Shown here one piece after another: positions 56,306 to 64,000 of a stretch of DNA of 64,000 nucleotides; position 1 is the stretch's first letter; each line of letters starts with the position of its first letter. Made by a program: the position numbers and the translations under genes. Source of the stretch: Paracoccus sp. S1E-3 (GTDB taxonomy: Bacteria > Pseudomonadota > Alphaproteobacteria > Rhodobacterales > Rhodobacteraceae); contig NZ_JACEMU010000004.1 in NCBI RefSeq assembly GCF_013868135.1, forward strand, positions 1,736,001 to 1,800,000, read 5' to 3'. Below the pieces are notes generated by a model. It was not told where the DNA came from, searched no databases, and saw nothing but the letters and a program-made list of their open reading frames with translations.

Positions 56306-56560
56306 AGATGGCAACGCCCAAGGCGCGCCCTGATGGGGACCTGCCGCGGCGATGATGCGAAGGCCGGGGCGCGCGGCCCGCGGCCCGCCGGTCGGGCTGT
56401 AAACCCCACGAGCGGAGACATGGCAAATGGTCCGAACCGACGATCCGCCGGGCCTCTGCACTGCCGGTGGCGGGCGCGCAAGCGAAGGTCGCCACTGGCC
56501 GAGAAGGCGCACCCGCCCAACAATATCGGCGCCCCGGCACTGCGCCCGATGGGTCGCGGG

Positions 56561-57217
56561 TTAAAGCCGGACCCCCCGGCTCATATGGCGCTTGCCGGCA
56601 TAGCCGGGTGCGCGGGTGACGGCGAAGCCGGCCGCGCCAAGCGCCCGGCGCACGTGACCCGCCGCCGAATAGGTCGCGAAAGTGCCGCCGGGGGTGGTAT
56701 GCGCGCAGACCTCGCCCATCAATGCCTCGCCCCACAGCTCCGGGTTCTTTGCGGGGGAAAACCCGTCCAGAAACCACGCATCCGCCGCCCCGTTCCATTG
56801 CGGCAACAGGTCGCGGGCATCGCCGATCATAAGCTCGACCTCTACCTGGCCCAAACGGAAGCGCCGGGCGGAATAGCCTGCACGCAATGCGGCCGCCAGC
56901 GCGGCAAGCTCGGGGAAGGCGGCATGGGCCTGCTCCAACTGGGGCAGGTCCATCGGATAGGCCTCGAAACTGGTGAAGCGGATGGGCTGGTCGGTGATCT
57001 CGGCCAGCGCCAGCAGGTTCAGCCCGGTGCCAAAGCCCAGCTCGGCCACGTGAAAACCCGGATGCAGCCGTGCGGGCAGGTCATTTCCGGCCAGAAAGAC
57101 GTGCCGGGTTTCGGCAAGTCCGCCATTGAGGCTGAAATACGGGTCATCGAATCGCTGCGAGACGGGGATGCCACCCTCGCGCCAATTCAAATCGGGTCTC
57201 TGGTCCTGAACGCTCAT
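56561..57217 (-). CDS. mnmD: tRNA (5-methylaminomethyl-2-thiouridine)(34) methyltransferase MnmD
   Basis: 218 residues equal to the N-terminal half of bifunctional MnmC. The SAM-binding loop is VAELGFGTGLNLLALAE, and the family motif DAWFLDGFSPAKNPELWGEA is complete, as is TFATYSAAGHVRRALGAAGF. It methylates nm5s2U34 to mnm5s2U34 in tRNA. ATG 57217 begins right before the domain. It is divergent by 45 bases from a DAO-type FAD enzyme that may be its oxidase partner. Confidence 0.92.
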   Translation of the reverse strand: MSVQDQRPDLNWREGGIPVSQRFDDPYFSLNGGLAETRHVFLAGNDLPARLHPGFHVAELGFGTGLNLLALAEITDQPIRFTSFEAYPMDLPQLEQAHAAFPELAALAAALRAGYSARRFRLGQVEVELMIGDARDLLPQWNGAADAWFLDGFSPAKNPELWGEALMGEVCAHTTPGGTFATYSAAGHVRRALGAAGFAVTRAPGYAGKRHMSRGVRL

Positions 57218-57262
57218 CAAGGTTAACTCCTTACGCGGCAGAACTGGCGAAAGGGCGCGGGA

Positions 57263-58327
57263 ATGGCAAGCATCACCGTGATCGGGGCCGGAATAGCGGG
57301 GCTTTCCGCCGGTTGGGAAATCGCCCGGCGCGGCCATCATGTCCGCGTGATCGAGGCGGACCGCATCGGCGCGGGATCATCGGGCGGCACCGTGGGGGCG
57401 CTGGCGCCACACGCGCCCGACAGCTGGAATATCAAGAAACATACCCAGTTTCAGAGCCTTCTGGATGCGGAACGGTTCTGGGCCGAGGTGGCCGAGGCCA
57501 GCGGCATCGACCCCGGCTATGCCCGGACCGGGCGGGTGCAGGCGGTGGCCCTGACCGATCTGCCCAGGCTCGGCGCCCGGATCGAGGGCGCCGCCCGTTA
57601 TTGGCGGGATGCCGCGCAGATGTGGCTGACCCAGGATCGCCCCGCTGGTCCTTTGGTGCCGGAAAGTCCCGATGGCTGGTGGCTGATGGACGATCTGACT
57701 GCGCGCCTGTCACCGCGCATGGCGGGCGCGGCGCTGGCGGCGGCGATTGCCGCCAAGGGGGGGGAGGTCGTGCTGGGCCGCACCGCCGGGCCGGACGACA
57801 TCATCGGCCCAGCCATCTGGGCCACCGGCGCGCCGGGGTTGGCGATGCTGGGCGCGGATCTGGGCCGCAAGGTCGGCCAGGGCGTGAAGGGCCAGAGCGC
57901 CGCCTTGCGCTTCGACGCCGCGGATGCGCCGCAGGTCTATGCCGAAGGGCTGCATATCGTGCCCCATGCCGACGGGACGGTCGGGATCGGCTCGACCTCG
58001 GAAAACAGCTTTGACCATGACGGCGTGGACGCGCAGTTGAACGCAGTAATCGCCCGCGCGCGCGCCCTATGCCCGGCGCTGAAGGACGCGCCGGTCGTGG
58101 ACCGCTGGGCGGGCATCCGGCCGCGCGCCCGATCGCGGGCGCCATTGCTGGGCGCGTGGCCGGGACGGCCGGGGCATTTCGTCCTGAATGGCGGCTTCAA
58201 GATCGGCTTCGGCATGGCGCCCGTGCTGGCCCGAATCACCGCCGATCTGGTTCTGGACGGGCAGGACCACATCCCCGAGGGTTTCCGCCTTCAGGGCAGC
58301 GGCGACAGACCGATCAGCGGCGCGTGA
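57263..58327 (+). CDS. FAD-dependent oxidoreductase (DAO family, possible MnmC oxidase partner)
   Basis: 354 residues. It has the FAD dinucleotide motif VIGAGIAGLSAGWEIARRGH (residues 5-24), the DAO-fold strand block RPRARSRAPLLGAW and the C-terminal GGFKIGFGMAPVLA. In E. coli the MnmC oxidase half and the MnmD methylase half are fused. Here the two appear as divergent adjacent genes, which supports but does not prove that this one converts cmnm5 to nm5 in tRNA. Glycine or D-amino acid oxidase (ThiO/DadA type) is the alternative. The 3' end overlaps the convergent NnrU-like gene by 37 bases. Confidence 0.85.
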   Translation: MASITVIGAGIAGLSAGWEIARRGHHVRVIEADRIGAGSSGGTVGALAPHAPDSWNIKKHTQFQSLLDAERFWAEVAEASGIDPGYARTGRVQAVALTDLPRLGARIEGAARYWRDAAQMWLTQDRPAGPLVPESPDGWWLMDDLTARLSPRMAGAALAAAIAAKGGEVVLGRTAGPDDIIGPAIWATGAPGLAMLGADLGRKVGQGVKGQSAALRFDAADAPQVYAEGLHIVPHADGTVGIGSTSENSFDHDGVDAQLNAVIARARALCPALKDAPVVDRWAGIRPRARSRAPLLGAWPGRPGHFVLNGGFKIGFGMAPVLARITADLVLDGQDHIPEGFRLQGSGDRPISGA

Positions 58328-58971
58328 AGGTGCAGAAGCGCCGCCCAGACCAGCCCCGCGATCAGAAGCCGCGCAAAGCTTGGCATGCCCTGTGGCCGCC
58401 AGCGACCGGAAATCAGCGCCATCCCCGGCCATAGCGAGGTATGCACCGCCAGCCGTTCGAAATCCGGCAGGGCCCGGCGGGCGCGGGCCTCGGCCCCCCA
58501 GATCCCCGACAGCGCGAAGACCAGCAGCGGCCCGAACAACGCCACATGCGCCAGATCGCCATTGGCCAGCAGATGCGCGCCCGCCCAGATGGCAAAAGCC
58601 CACATCAGCGGGTGACGGGTCAGTCCGATGATGCCGGGCCGTTCCGGGTCATAACCCGCCATCTTGCCCCCGAAGGAGAAAGGATTGGCGACGCCCACCG
58701 CGAAAACCACCAGCAGAATCGCCAGCGCCATCGCCAGATTGACCAGCCAGCGTTGCCATTCCGTCTGCGGCCAGATCTCGATGAAGGGCGCGCGTCCCGC
58801 CGCCATCAGCAGCCAATACAGCAGGCCCAGCGACAGCAGGCTGAAGGCGGCGATATAGCCCGGCTTGCCCAGCACGGCGATCAGCGGCGATTTCAGCGCC
58901 GGCCGCATCGGGATCACATGTGCCGCGAGAAAGGCAGCGAAGGCCAAAATGAATTCCGTCCAGCCCGACAT
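58291..58971 (-). CDS. NnrU family membrane protein
   Basis: 226 residues with about 6 hydrophobic segments. It has the NnrU pattern AAHVIPMRPALKSPLIAVLG, YWLLMAAGRAPF, GVANPFSFGG and GIIGLTRHPLMWAFAIWAGA, where TRHP holds the conserved His. The NnrU family was named from the nitrite/NO reductase region of Rhodobacter and is related to isoprenylcysteine methyltransferase-like and isomerase proteins. ATG 58971 (MSGWTEF) is used; a longer frame to 59031 is possible but reads into the divergent promoter region. No denitrification gene is adjacent. Confidence 0.85.
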   Translation of the reverse strand: MSGWTEFILAFAAFLAAHVIPMRPALKSPLIAVLGKPGYIAAFSLLSLGLLYWLLMAAGRAPFIEIWPQTEWQRWLVNLAMALAILLVVFAVGVANPFSFGGKMAGYDPERPGIIGLTRHPLMWAFAIWAGAHLLANGDLAHVALFGPLLVFALSGIWGAEARARRALPDFERLAVHTSLWPGMALISGRWRPQGMPSFARLLIAGLVWAALLHLHAPLIGLSPLP

Positions 58972-59050
58972 CGACACCTCGGCTTGAGATCGCGCCCCGC
59001 GCGTGATTGGCTGGGGCCGAGATAACCCCAACCCGACCCGGATACCAGTT

Positions 59051-59767
59051 ATGCGCCCTGTCCTGATTGTCGCACATGGCCAGCCCTCGGCGCCCGCGCC
59101 CCAGCAAGCGGCGGTCGAGGGCCTCGCGGCGGCCGTCGCGGCCCTGTCGGGACGGCAGATTCTGGGGGCGACGCTGGCGATGCCCGAAGCGCTTGAGCGG
59201 GCGGTGGCTGCCGCGCCCGACGCGATGGTCTATCCGATGTTCATGGCGGCGGGCTGGTTTACCGGCACAGAATTGCCACGCCGGCTGGCGGCGGCGGGCG
59301 CGCGGGACATGGATATCCTGCCGCCCTTCGGACTGGACCCCACCCTGGCCGAGCTGTGCATGCTCAAGATCAGTCAGGCCGCCATTGCCTGCGGCTGGGA
59401 TCCGCATCAGGTGACGCTGCTGCTGATCGCGCATGGTTCCCAGCGTGCGCGTGGCTCGGCCGAGGGTGCCGAGGAGATGGCCGAATTGCTGCGGATGCGC
59501 CTCGGGCGGGTGGTGACCGGCTTTATCGAAGAAGCGCCATTTCTGGTCGACGCAGCCCGCGATCTGGGGCCACACGCGCTGGCGCTGCCCTTTTTCGCCA
59601 CCGAGGCCGAACATGTCACCGACGACATCCCCACGGGCCTTGCGCTGGCGGGCTTTGCCGGGCCCTGCCTGCCGCCCATCGGCCTCGCGCCCGAGGCGCC
59701 GGGGCTGATCGCCGCCGCGCTGCGCCGGGCCGACGCAGCGATTGCGTCAGGCGGCGCAGACGCTTAG
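59051..59767 (+). CDS. CbiX/sirohydrochlorin chelatase family protein
   Basis: 238 residues with two related halves. The first begins VLIVAHGQPSAPAPQQAAVE and the second LLLIAHGSQRARGSAEG. Later segments VYPMFMAAGWFTGTELPRRL and PFFATEAEHVTDDIP hold the usual metal/tetrapyrrole-site histidine and acidic residues. This matches bilobal class II chelatases that put Co2+ or Fe2+ into sirohydrochlorin. The metal cannot be told. ATG 59051 starts at the first strand. Confidence 0.85.
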   Translation: MRPVLIVAHGQPSAPAPQQAAVEGLAAAVAALSGRQILGATLAMPEALERAVAAAPDAMVYPMFMAAGWFTGTELPRRLAAAGARDMDILPPFGLDPTLAELCMLKISQAAIACGWDPHQVTLLLIAHGSQRARGSAEGAEEMAELLRMRLGRVVTGFIEEAPFLVDAARDLGPHALALPFFATEAEHVTDDIPTGLALAGFAGPCLPPIGLAPEAPGLIAAALRRADAAIASGGADA

Positions 59768-59802
59768 GTAACGCGCATCGACGAAAGCAGGAGATTTTTC
59801 CG

Positions 59803-60036
59803 ATGACGCAGCGACTGCACCTCGTGTTCGGGGGCGAATTGGTGGACCTTGACGGAACCGAGTTCCGGGACCCCTCGGCCATTGATGTCGTGGGGATCTT
59901 CCCCGACTTCGCCTCGGCCCAGGCGGCGTGGAAGGGCGCGGCACAGCGCACCGTTGACAGCGCGCAGACCCGCTATTTCATCGCCCATCTGCACCGGCTG
60001 ATGGATGGCGACGGCGACCCCCGGCAGGGCGCCTGA
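59803..60036 (+). CDS. DUF4170 domain protein
   Basis: 77 residues. It shows the short conserved layout LVFGGELVDLDGTEFRDPSA, VVGIFPDFASAQAAWKGAAQ and RYFIAHLHRLMD, a pattern I associate with the alphaproteobacterial DUF4170. AGGAG lies ahead of the ATG at 59803, and the gene is followed after 2 bases by the KDO-transferase-like gene, so the small protein may act in lipid A or core synthesis. The function is unknown. Confidence 0.85.
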   Translation: MTQRLHLVFGGELVDLDGTEFRDPSAIDVVGIFPDFASAQAAWKGAAQRTVDSAQTRYFIAHLHRLMDGDGDPRQGA

Positions 60037-60038
60037 TC

Positions 60039-61280
60039 GTGATTTCCGGGCGGGGGCTGCGGGGGCTGATGCGGCGCTGGCTGGACCAGCCCGACCAGCC
60101 CCTGCCCCTGCCCGATCTGGCGCTGCCGACCGGCGAAGGCCCGCTGGTGTGGCTTCGCATCGGCGCAGGCTATGACCAGGTCGGCCCCGAGGACGGCAAT
60201 GTGCCGCCCGCGCTGATTCAGCTGCTGATGCAGATGCGCAGGCGCGGGTTGCAGATCGCCGTCAGCCGCGCCGTCGGCGGGATGCCCGATCTGTCCAAGC
60301 GGGGGGTGTCCTCGGTCCCCGATGCGGTGCTGTCGGATGCGCAGGCCGCCGCGCAGCTGGCCGCCATGCAGCCCGACGCGGTGCTGTTGGTCGGTCCCGA
60401 CCTGCCCGGCCCGCTGATCGACGCCGCGAGCGCCCGCGACATCCCGGTGATCCTGGCCGAGACCAGGCTGTCGCCCCCCCGGCGCGGCTGGGTGGTGCCG
60501 GGGCTTGGGCGGCGCTCGTGGCTGTCGCAGCTGACCCTGCTGCTGCTGCCCGATCCGGCCAGCCGCGACGCCGCACTGGAAATGGGCGCGCCCCCCGAAC
60601 GGATCGAGGTCACCGGCCCGATCACCCTGACCCGCGAACCCCTGAAGCATCTGGAGGCCGAGCGTGCGGCCTTGGCCGAGGCCTTCAAGGGCCGCCAGGT
60701 CTGGCTGGCCGTGAACGTCACCGAGGCCGAGGAAGACGCCCTGATCGAGGCCCAGCTGACCGTTCTGCGCTACAGCCATCGCGCCATGCTGATCGTGCTG
60801 CCCGATGACCCGCGCCGGGCCGAGGCGATGGCCGCCCGCATGAGCGATGCCGGCCTCGTCGTCGCCCAACGCAATCTGGATGAGGACCCGACCGAGGAGG
60901 TCAGCGTCTACCTCGCCGATGATCTGTTCGAGCTGGGGCTGTGGTATCGGCTTGCGCCCTCGACCTTCATGGGCTCAACCCTTTACGGCCCGACGGACAC
61001 CGCCCGCGACCCGTTCGAGGCCGCCTCGCTCGGCTCCGCCGCCATTCACGGACCGCTCGACGGGCCTTATACGGCGGAATGGGCGCAGCTTGACGGCGCC
61101 GCCGCCGCCCGCCGGGTCGAGGACGCCGCCGGGCTGTCCCAAGCCGTAGTGGCCTTGCTGGCCGCCGATCAGGCCGCCCAGATCGCGGCGAATGCCTGGT
61201 CGGTTTCGACCGGGGGCGAGGGCGTGGCCAACCGCATCGCCCATGCCGTCCGCGACACGATCCTGGGAGATTCCGCATGA
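60039..61280 (+). CDS. Divergent KDO transferase-like protein (WaaA/KdtA family)
   Basis: 413 residues, GTG start at 60039. The N-domain keeps the block [14 protein letters not shown] and the next helix, and ITLTREP matches the KdtA spacing; the C-domain segment [17 protein letters not shown] also aligns. But the usual SVGE motif with the catalytic Glu is replaced by RIGAGYDQ (about residues 40-47), and the GGHN motif before the E.A.L.G block reads as [13 protein letters not shown]. It lies between DUF4170 and lpxK, a lipid A context. It may be a paralogue with a different or lost activity. Confidence 0.75.
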   Translation: MISGRGLRGLMRRWLDQPDQPLPLPDLALPTGEGPLVWLRIGAGYDQVGPEDGNVPPALIQLLMQMRRRGLQIAVSRAVGGMPDLSKRGVSSVPDAVLSDAQAAAQLAAMQPDAVLLVGPDLPGPLIDAASARDIPVILAETRLSPPRRGWVVPGLGRRSWLSQLTLLLLPDPASRDAALEMGAPPERIEVTGPITLTREPLKHLEAERAALAEAFKGRQVWLAVNVTEAEEDALIEAQLTVLRYSHRAMLIVLPDDPRRAEAMAARMSDAGLVVAQRNLDEDPTEEVSVYLADDLFELGLWYRLAPSTFMGSTLYGPTDTARDPFEAASLGSAAIHGPLDGPYTAEWAQLDGAAAARRVEDAAGLSQAVVALLAADQAAQIAANAWSVSTGGEGVANRIAHAVRDTILGDSA

Positions 61281-62296
61281 GCCGCCGCGCCCCCGCCTTC
61301 TGGTTCCAGACTTCGCCCTCGCTGACCGCAAACCTGTTGCGGCCGCTGGGATCGCTTTACGCCGCCGCCACCGCCCGGCGGCTAGCCAAGGGCGAACGCG
61401 CCCGCGTCGGGGTGCCGGTGATCTGTGTCGGCAACCTCAATGCCGGGGGCACCGGCAAGACGCCCACAGTGATCGCGCTGGCGCAGCGGCTGATCGCGCA
61501 GGGCGTGGCGGTGCAGATCGTCAGCCGGGGTTACGGCGGCACCACCACCGCACCCACCCGCGTCGATGATCGCCATCACCGCGCCGAACAGGTGGGTGAC
61601 GAGCCGCTGCTGATGTCCGCCTTCGCCCCGGTCTGGGTGTCCGACAGTCGGCTGGCCGGGGCCCAGGCCGCCGTCGCTGACGGCGCCCAGGTGATCCTGC
61701 TGGATGACGGCTTTCAGGACCCCGCTCTGGCGCATGACCTGTCGCTGATCGTCGTCGACGCCGCCAAGGGCTTCGGCAACGGGCTGTGTCTGCCCGCCGG
61801 TCCCTTGCGCGAACCGGTGGCGCAGGGGCTGAACCGCGCCGATGCGGTGATCTCGATCGGAACCGCGCCCATGCAGGCCCGCTTTTCCGATGCCTGGGGC
61901 CATGCGCTGAATCTGCCGCATCTGAAGGGCTATCTGGCGCCTCTGCAGACCGGCATTGACTGGCAGGGCCACCGGGTGCTGGCCTTTGCCGGCATCGGCC
62001 ACCCCGAGAAGTTTTTCGCCACCCTGCGCGATCTGGGCGCCGATCTGGTCCGGGGCGAGGCGCTTGACGATCATCAGCCCTTCACGCCCGCCCTGCTGCA
62101 ACGACTTACGACCGAAGCGAAGCTGACAGGCGCCCAGCTGGTCACCACCGAAAAGGACGCCGTCCGCCTGCCCCCGGAATTTCGCCGCAACGTGCTGGCG
62201 CTGCCGGTCCGGCTGGAGCTGGACGATTGGGCGCGGCTGGATGGGTTGCTGCAGCCTGTCCTCGGCCTCGCACGCAGGCCCGCCACCACGCCCTGA
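61277..62296 (+). CDS. lpxK: Tetraacyldisaccharide 4'-kinase LpxK
   Basis: 339 residues. It has a P-loop [20 protein letters not shown] (about 54-73) and downstream blocks RGYGGTT and [18 protein letters not shown] typical of LpxK. It phosphorylates the 4' position of the lipid A disaccharide at the inner membrane. The ATG overlaps the preceding stop by 4 bases. Its length is close to E. coli LpxK. Confidence 0.95.
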   Translation: MSRRAPAFWFQTSPSLTANLLRPLGSLYAAATARRLAKGERARVGVPVICVGNLNAGGTGKTPTVIALAQRLIAQGVAVQIVSRGYGGTTTAPTRVDDRHHRAEQVGDEPLLMSAFAPVWVSDSRLAGAQAAVADGAQVILLDDGFQDPALAHDLSLIVVDAAKGFGNGLCLPAGPLREPVAQGLNRADAVISIGTAPMQARFSDAWGHALNLPHLKGYLAPLQTGIDWQGHRVLAFAGIGHPEKFFATLRDLGADLVRGEALDDHQPFTPALLQRLTTEAKLTGAQLVTTEKDAVRLPPEFRRNVLALPVRLELDDWARLDGLLQPVLGLARRPATTP

Positions 62297-62561
62297 GACC
62301 GGCCGCCCCGATCCCGCCATGCCTCATGGTCCAATGCGGTCCTCCGGTCGGCATCCCAAGGGCGGGTTGCTTCGGCCGGCAGGCGAAGCCGCGCAAACCC
62401 GGACGTTGAAAGATCGACGGGACCGCCCCGCGGCAGAGAGAACCGTGCAGGTCCACCGCTTTTCCCGGCCCGCACGCGACGGCCGCGGGCCGAACCTGCG
62501 ACCACCCTGCCCGGCAGGCCCGCGCGGCCTGTTCGCCATGTCGGCCGGGAACGGCGGCGGC

Positions 62562-63683
62562 TCAGCCGCTGACCGGATCGTCCTGACCCAGGAGCGGCGA
62601 GGGGCGGCCCGTCGCCAGTTCCGCCTCCGAGAAGGTCACGGGCAGACGCACGCCGGGCACACCGCCGGGCATGATCTTCAGCCCACGTGCGATCACTTGG
62701 GGATCCGCGAAAACATCTGCCATGTCGTTGATCGGCCCGGCGGGGATGCCCTGCGCTTCCAGCGCCGCCAGCAGATCGTCGCGCGGCCATGCCCGCGTGA
62801 CCGCCTGCAGCGCAGTCGTCAGCGCCGCGCGGTTCTGGATCCGGTCGGCATTGGTGGCGTAATCAGGCGCGGTCGCCAGCGCGGGCAGGCCCAGCACCTC
62901 GCAGAGGCGGCGATATTGGCCATCATTGCCGGTGGCGATGATGATCCAGCCATCGGCGCAATCAAAGACGGCGTAAGGGACCAGATTCGGATGCGCGTTG
63001 CCCATCCGGGCGGGCGCGGTGCCGGTGGCCAGATAGTTCATCGCCTGATTGGCCATGATCGCCACCGCCACATCCATCAGCGCCATATCGATATGTTGCC
63101 CCCGCCCGGTGCGGTGGCGCATCTCAACCGCGGCGAGGATCGCCGTCGCCGCATAGATGCCGGTGAAAATGTCGGTGACGGCCACGCCGACCTTCTGCGG
63201 CTGGCCCGAGGGCTCGCCGGTGACGCTCATCAGTCCGGACATGCCCTGAATGATGTAATCGTAACCGGCGCGGTGGGCATAGGGGCCGGTCTGGCCGAAG
63301 CCGGTGACGCTGCAATAGATCAGGCGCGGGTTCAGCGCCGACAGGCTGGCGTAGTCCAGCCCGTATTTCGCCAGCCCGCCGACCTTGAAATTCTCGATGA
63401 CGATGTCCGCGTCGGCGATCAGATCGCGGACGCGTTGCTGGCCTTCCGGCGTGCGGAAATCGGCGGTGACGGATTTCTTGCCGCGATTGGCGGCGTGGAA
63501 ATAGGCGGCGCTGCGATCGCCCTCGCGGTCGATGAAAGGCGGCCCCCAGCGGCGTGTATCGTCGCCTTCGGGGGCCTCGACCTTGACGACATCGGCCCCC
63601 AGATCAGCAAGGATCTGGCCGGCCCAAGGGCCGGCCAGAATACGCGCAAGCTCGACGACCTTCAGACCGGCGAGCGGGGTCAT
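62562..63683 (-). CDS. Family III CoA-transferase (CaiB/BaiF)
   Basis: 373 residues. The N-terminus GLKVVELARILAGPWAGQIL and the block GADVVKVEAPEGDDTR are family hallmarks, and RAGYDYIIQGMSGLMSVTGE contains the catalytic Asp region. It transfers CoA between carboxylic acids; donor and acceptor are unknown. ATG 63683 overlaps the stop of the DsbA-like gene by one base, so the two share a transcript. Confidence 0.92.
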   Translation of the reverse strand: MTPLAGLKVVELARILAGPWAGQILADLGADVVKVEAPEGDDTRRWGPPFIDREGDRSAAYFHAANRGKKSVTADFRTPEGQQRVRDLIADADIVIENFKVGGLAKYGLDYASLSALNPRLIYCSVTGFGQTGPYAHRAGYDYIIQGMSGLMSVTGEPSGQPQKVGVAVTDIFTGIYAATAILAAVEMRHRTGRGQHIDMALMDVAVAIMANQAMNYLATGTAPARMGNAHPNLVPYAVFDCADGWIIIATGNDGQYRRLCEVLGLPALATAPDYATNADRIQNRAALTTALQAVTRAWPRDDLLAALEAQGIPAGPINDMADVFADPQVIARGLKIMPGGVPGVRLPVTFSEAELATGRPSPLLGQDDPVSG

Positions 63684-64000
63684 CAATTGGCCGGGGCAGG
63701 CGCTTCACCGGCCGGGGCAGCCTCGGCCGCGGGGGCTTCGGCCGCAGGCGCTGCTGCGGCGGGGGCGGCTTTTTCCGCTTCGGCCAGCTTCTCGTCGATC
63801 TTGGCTTTCAGACCTTCCCAGGCCTGGTTCTCGACCTGCTCGCCGCCGATCATGAAGGTCGGAGTGGCCTTGATCTTGTCGGCCTCGGCGTTGACCTGGA
63901 AGGTGTGCACCAGATCGGCGACCTTGGCCTGATCGGCCCAGCAGGCGTCCATCTGTTCGGCGGTCATCCCCGCCTTGGCGCCGATCTTGCGCAGATTGGC
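63683..64000 (-). CDS. DsbA family protein, C-terminal part (5' end outside window)
   Basis: The visible 105 residues are the end of a thioredoxin-fold disulfide protein. The start of the visible part, RKIGAKAGMTAEQMDACW, is the helical insertion, and KATPTFMIGGEQV holds the cis-proline. The last helix is followed by an unusual 30-residue Ala/Pro/Glu-rich tail (AAPAAAAPAAEAPAAE ...). The active-site CxxC lies beyond the window edge. It is likely periplasmic. Confidence 0.85.
   Translation of the reverse strand, partial: ANLRKIGAKAGMTAEQMDACWADQAKVADLVHTFQVNAEADKIKATPTFMIGGEQVENQAWEGLKAKIDEKLAEAEKAAPAAAAPAAEAPAAEAAPAGEAPAPAN

Noticed and set aside
56306..56560. Possible RNA element between the lytic transglycosylase and mnmD genes
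   Set aside because: GC-rich repeats of CG can fold by chance; no T tract, no conserved motif recognised.
62297..62561. Possible small gene between lpxK and the CoA-transferase gene (71-codon minus frame)
   Set aside because: Arg/Pro/Gly-rich translation without a ribosome-binding site or recognisable pattern. The 265 bases look noncoding.

Overview
The window is GC-rich, densely coded DNA. Short ATGA/GTGA overlaps link many neighbouring genes, which is the style of Rhodobacterales (Alphaproteobacteria). The gene set fits that order and suggests a Paracoccus-like genus: a DUF4170/KDO-transferase-like/lpxK unit, an NnrU-like protein, a fused MrpAB antiporter, ruvC-ruvA-htpX-ruvB, and a large exopolysaccharide locus with ExoP/ExoF-like parts. 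The genus is an inference; no rRNA or tRNA gene is present to settle it.

Layout. 1-2916: the end of an RbsA-like sugar ABC ATPase, its permease and its periplasmic binding protein, closed by a clear terminator. 3029-27513: a roughly 25-kb surface-polysaccharide locus. It encodes two sulfotransferases, an O-antigen ligase/polymerase-like membrane protein, several GT4 glycosyltransferases, a PglC-type phosphoglycosyl transferase, a formyltransferase, a PIG-L deacetylase, a DegT aminotransferase, an orphan LuxR-type response regulator, a Wzc/ExoP-like BY-kinase, a pectate-lyase-like beta-helix protein, an ExoF/Wza-like export protein, a WbpM/CapD-type dehydratase, a nucleotidyltransferase-like protein, a HAD phosphatase, an ATP-grasp ligase, a UDP-glucuronate 4-epimerase-like protein and a Wzx-like flippase. 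The likely product is a secreted or surface glycan carrying amino, N-acyl (probably N-formyl) and sulfate groups.

27510-31533: an Lrp/AsnC regulator divergent from a fused indolepyruvate ferredoxin oxidoreductase. 31786-33084: a response regulator fused to a PP2C phosphatase. 33163-33343: an apparently unannotated transcription unit on the minus strand. It has an 18-codon ORF preceded by a Shine-Dalgarno sequence that can pair with about 16 nt of the 16S rRNA 3' end, and it ends in a terminator hairpin. 33395-38288: a queuosine-precursor transporter, a phytase-like esterase, MepA, an Atg22-like MFS protein, a GFA-family protein and a thioesterase.

38417-46848: housekeeping genes: asd, YggT, recQ, a peroxiredoxin, a PaaI thioesterase, two small envelope proteins, and the Holliday-junction operon ruvC-ruvA-htpX-ruvB. 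46987-52960: a complete Mrp Na+/H+ antiporter operon (AB fusion, C, D, E, F, G). 53170-64000: dapA, a soluble lytic transglycosylase, mnmD divergent from a DAO-type FAD enzyme, an NnrU-like protein, a CbiX-like chelatase, DUF4170, a very divergent KDO-transferase-like protein, lpxK, a family III CoA-transferase and the end of a DsbA-like protein.

I see no CRISPR array, rRNA, tRNA, insertion sequence or prophage. The strongest candidates for something undescribed are the 33.2-33.4 kb small-ORF RNA and the sulfation/formylation combination in the polysaccharide locus.
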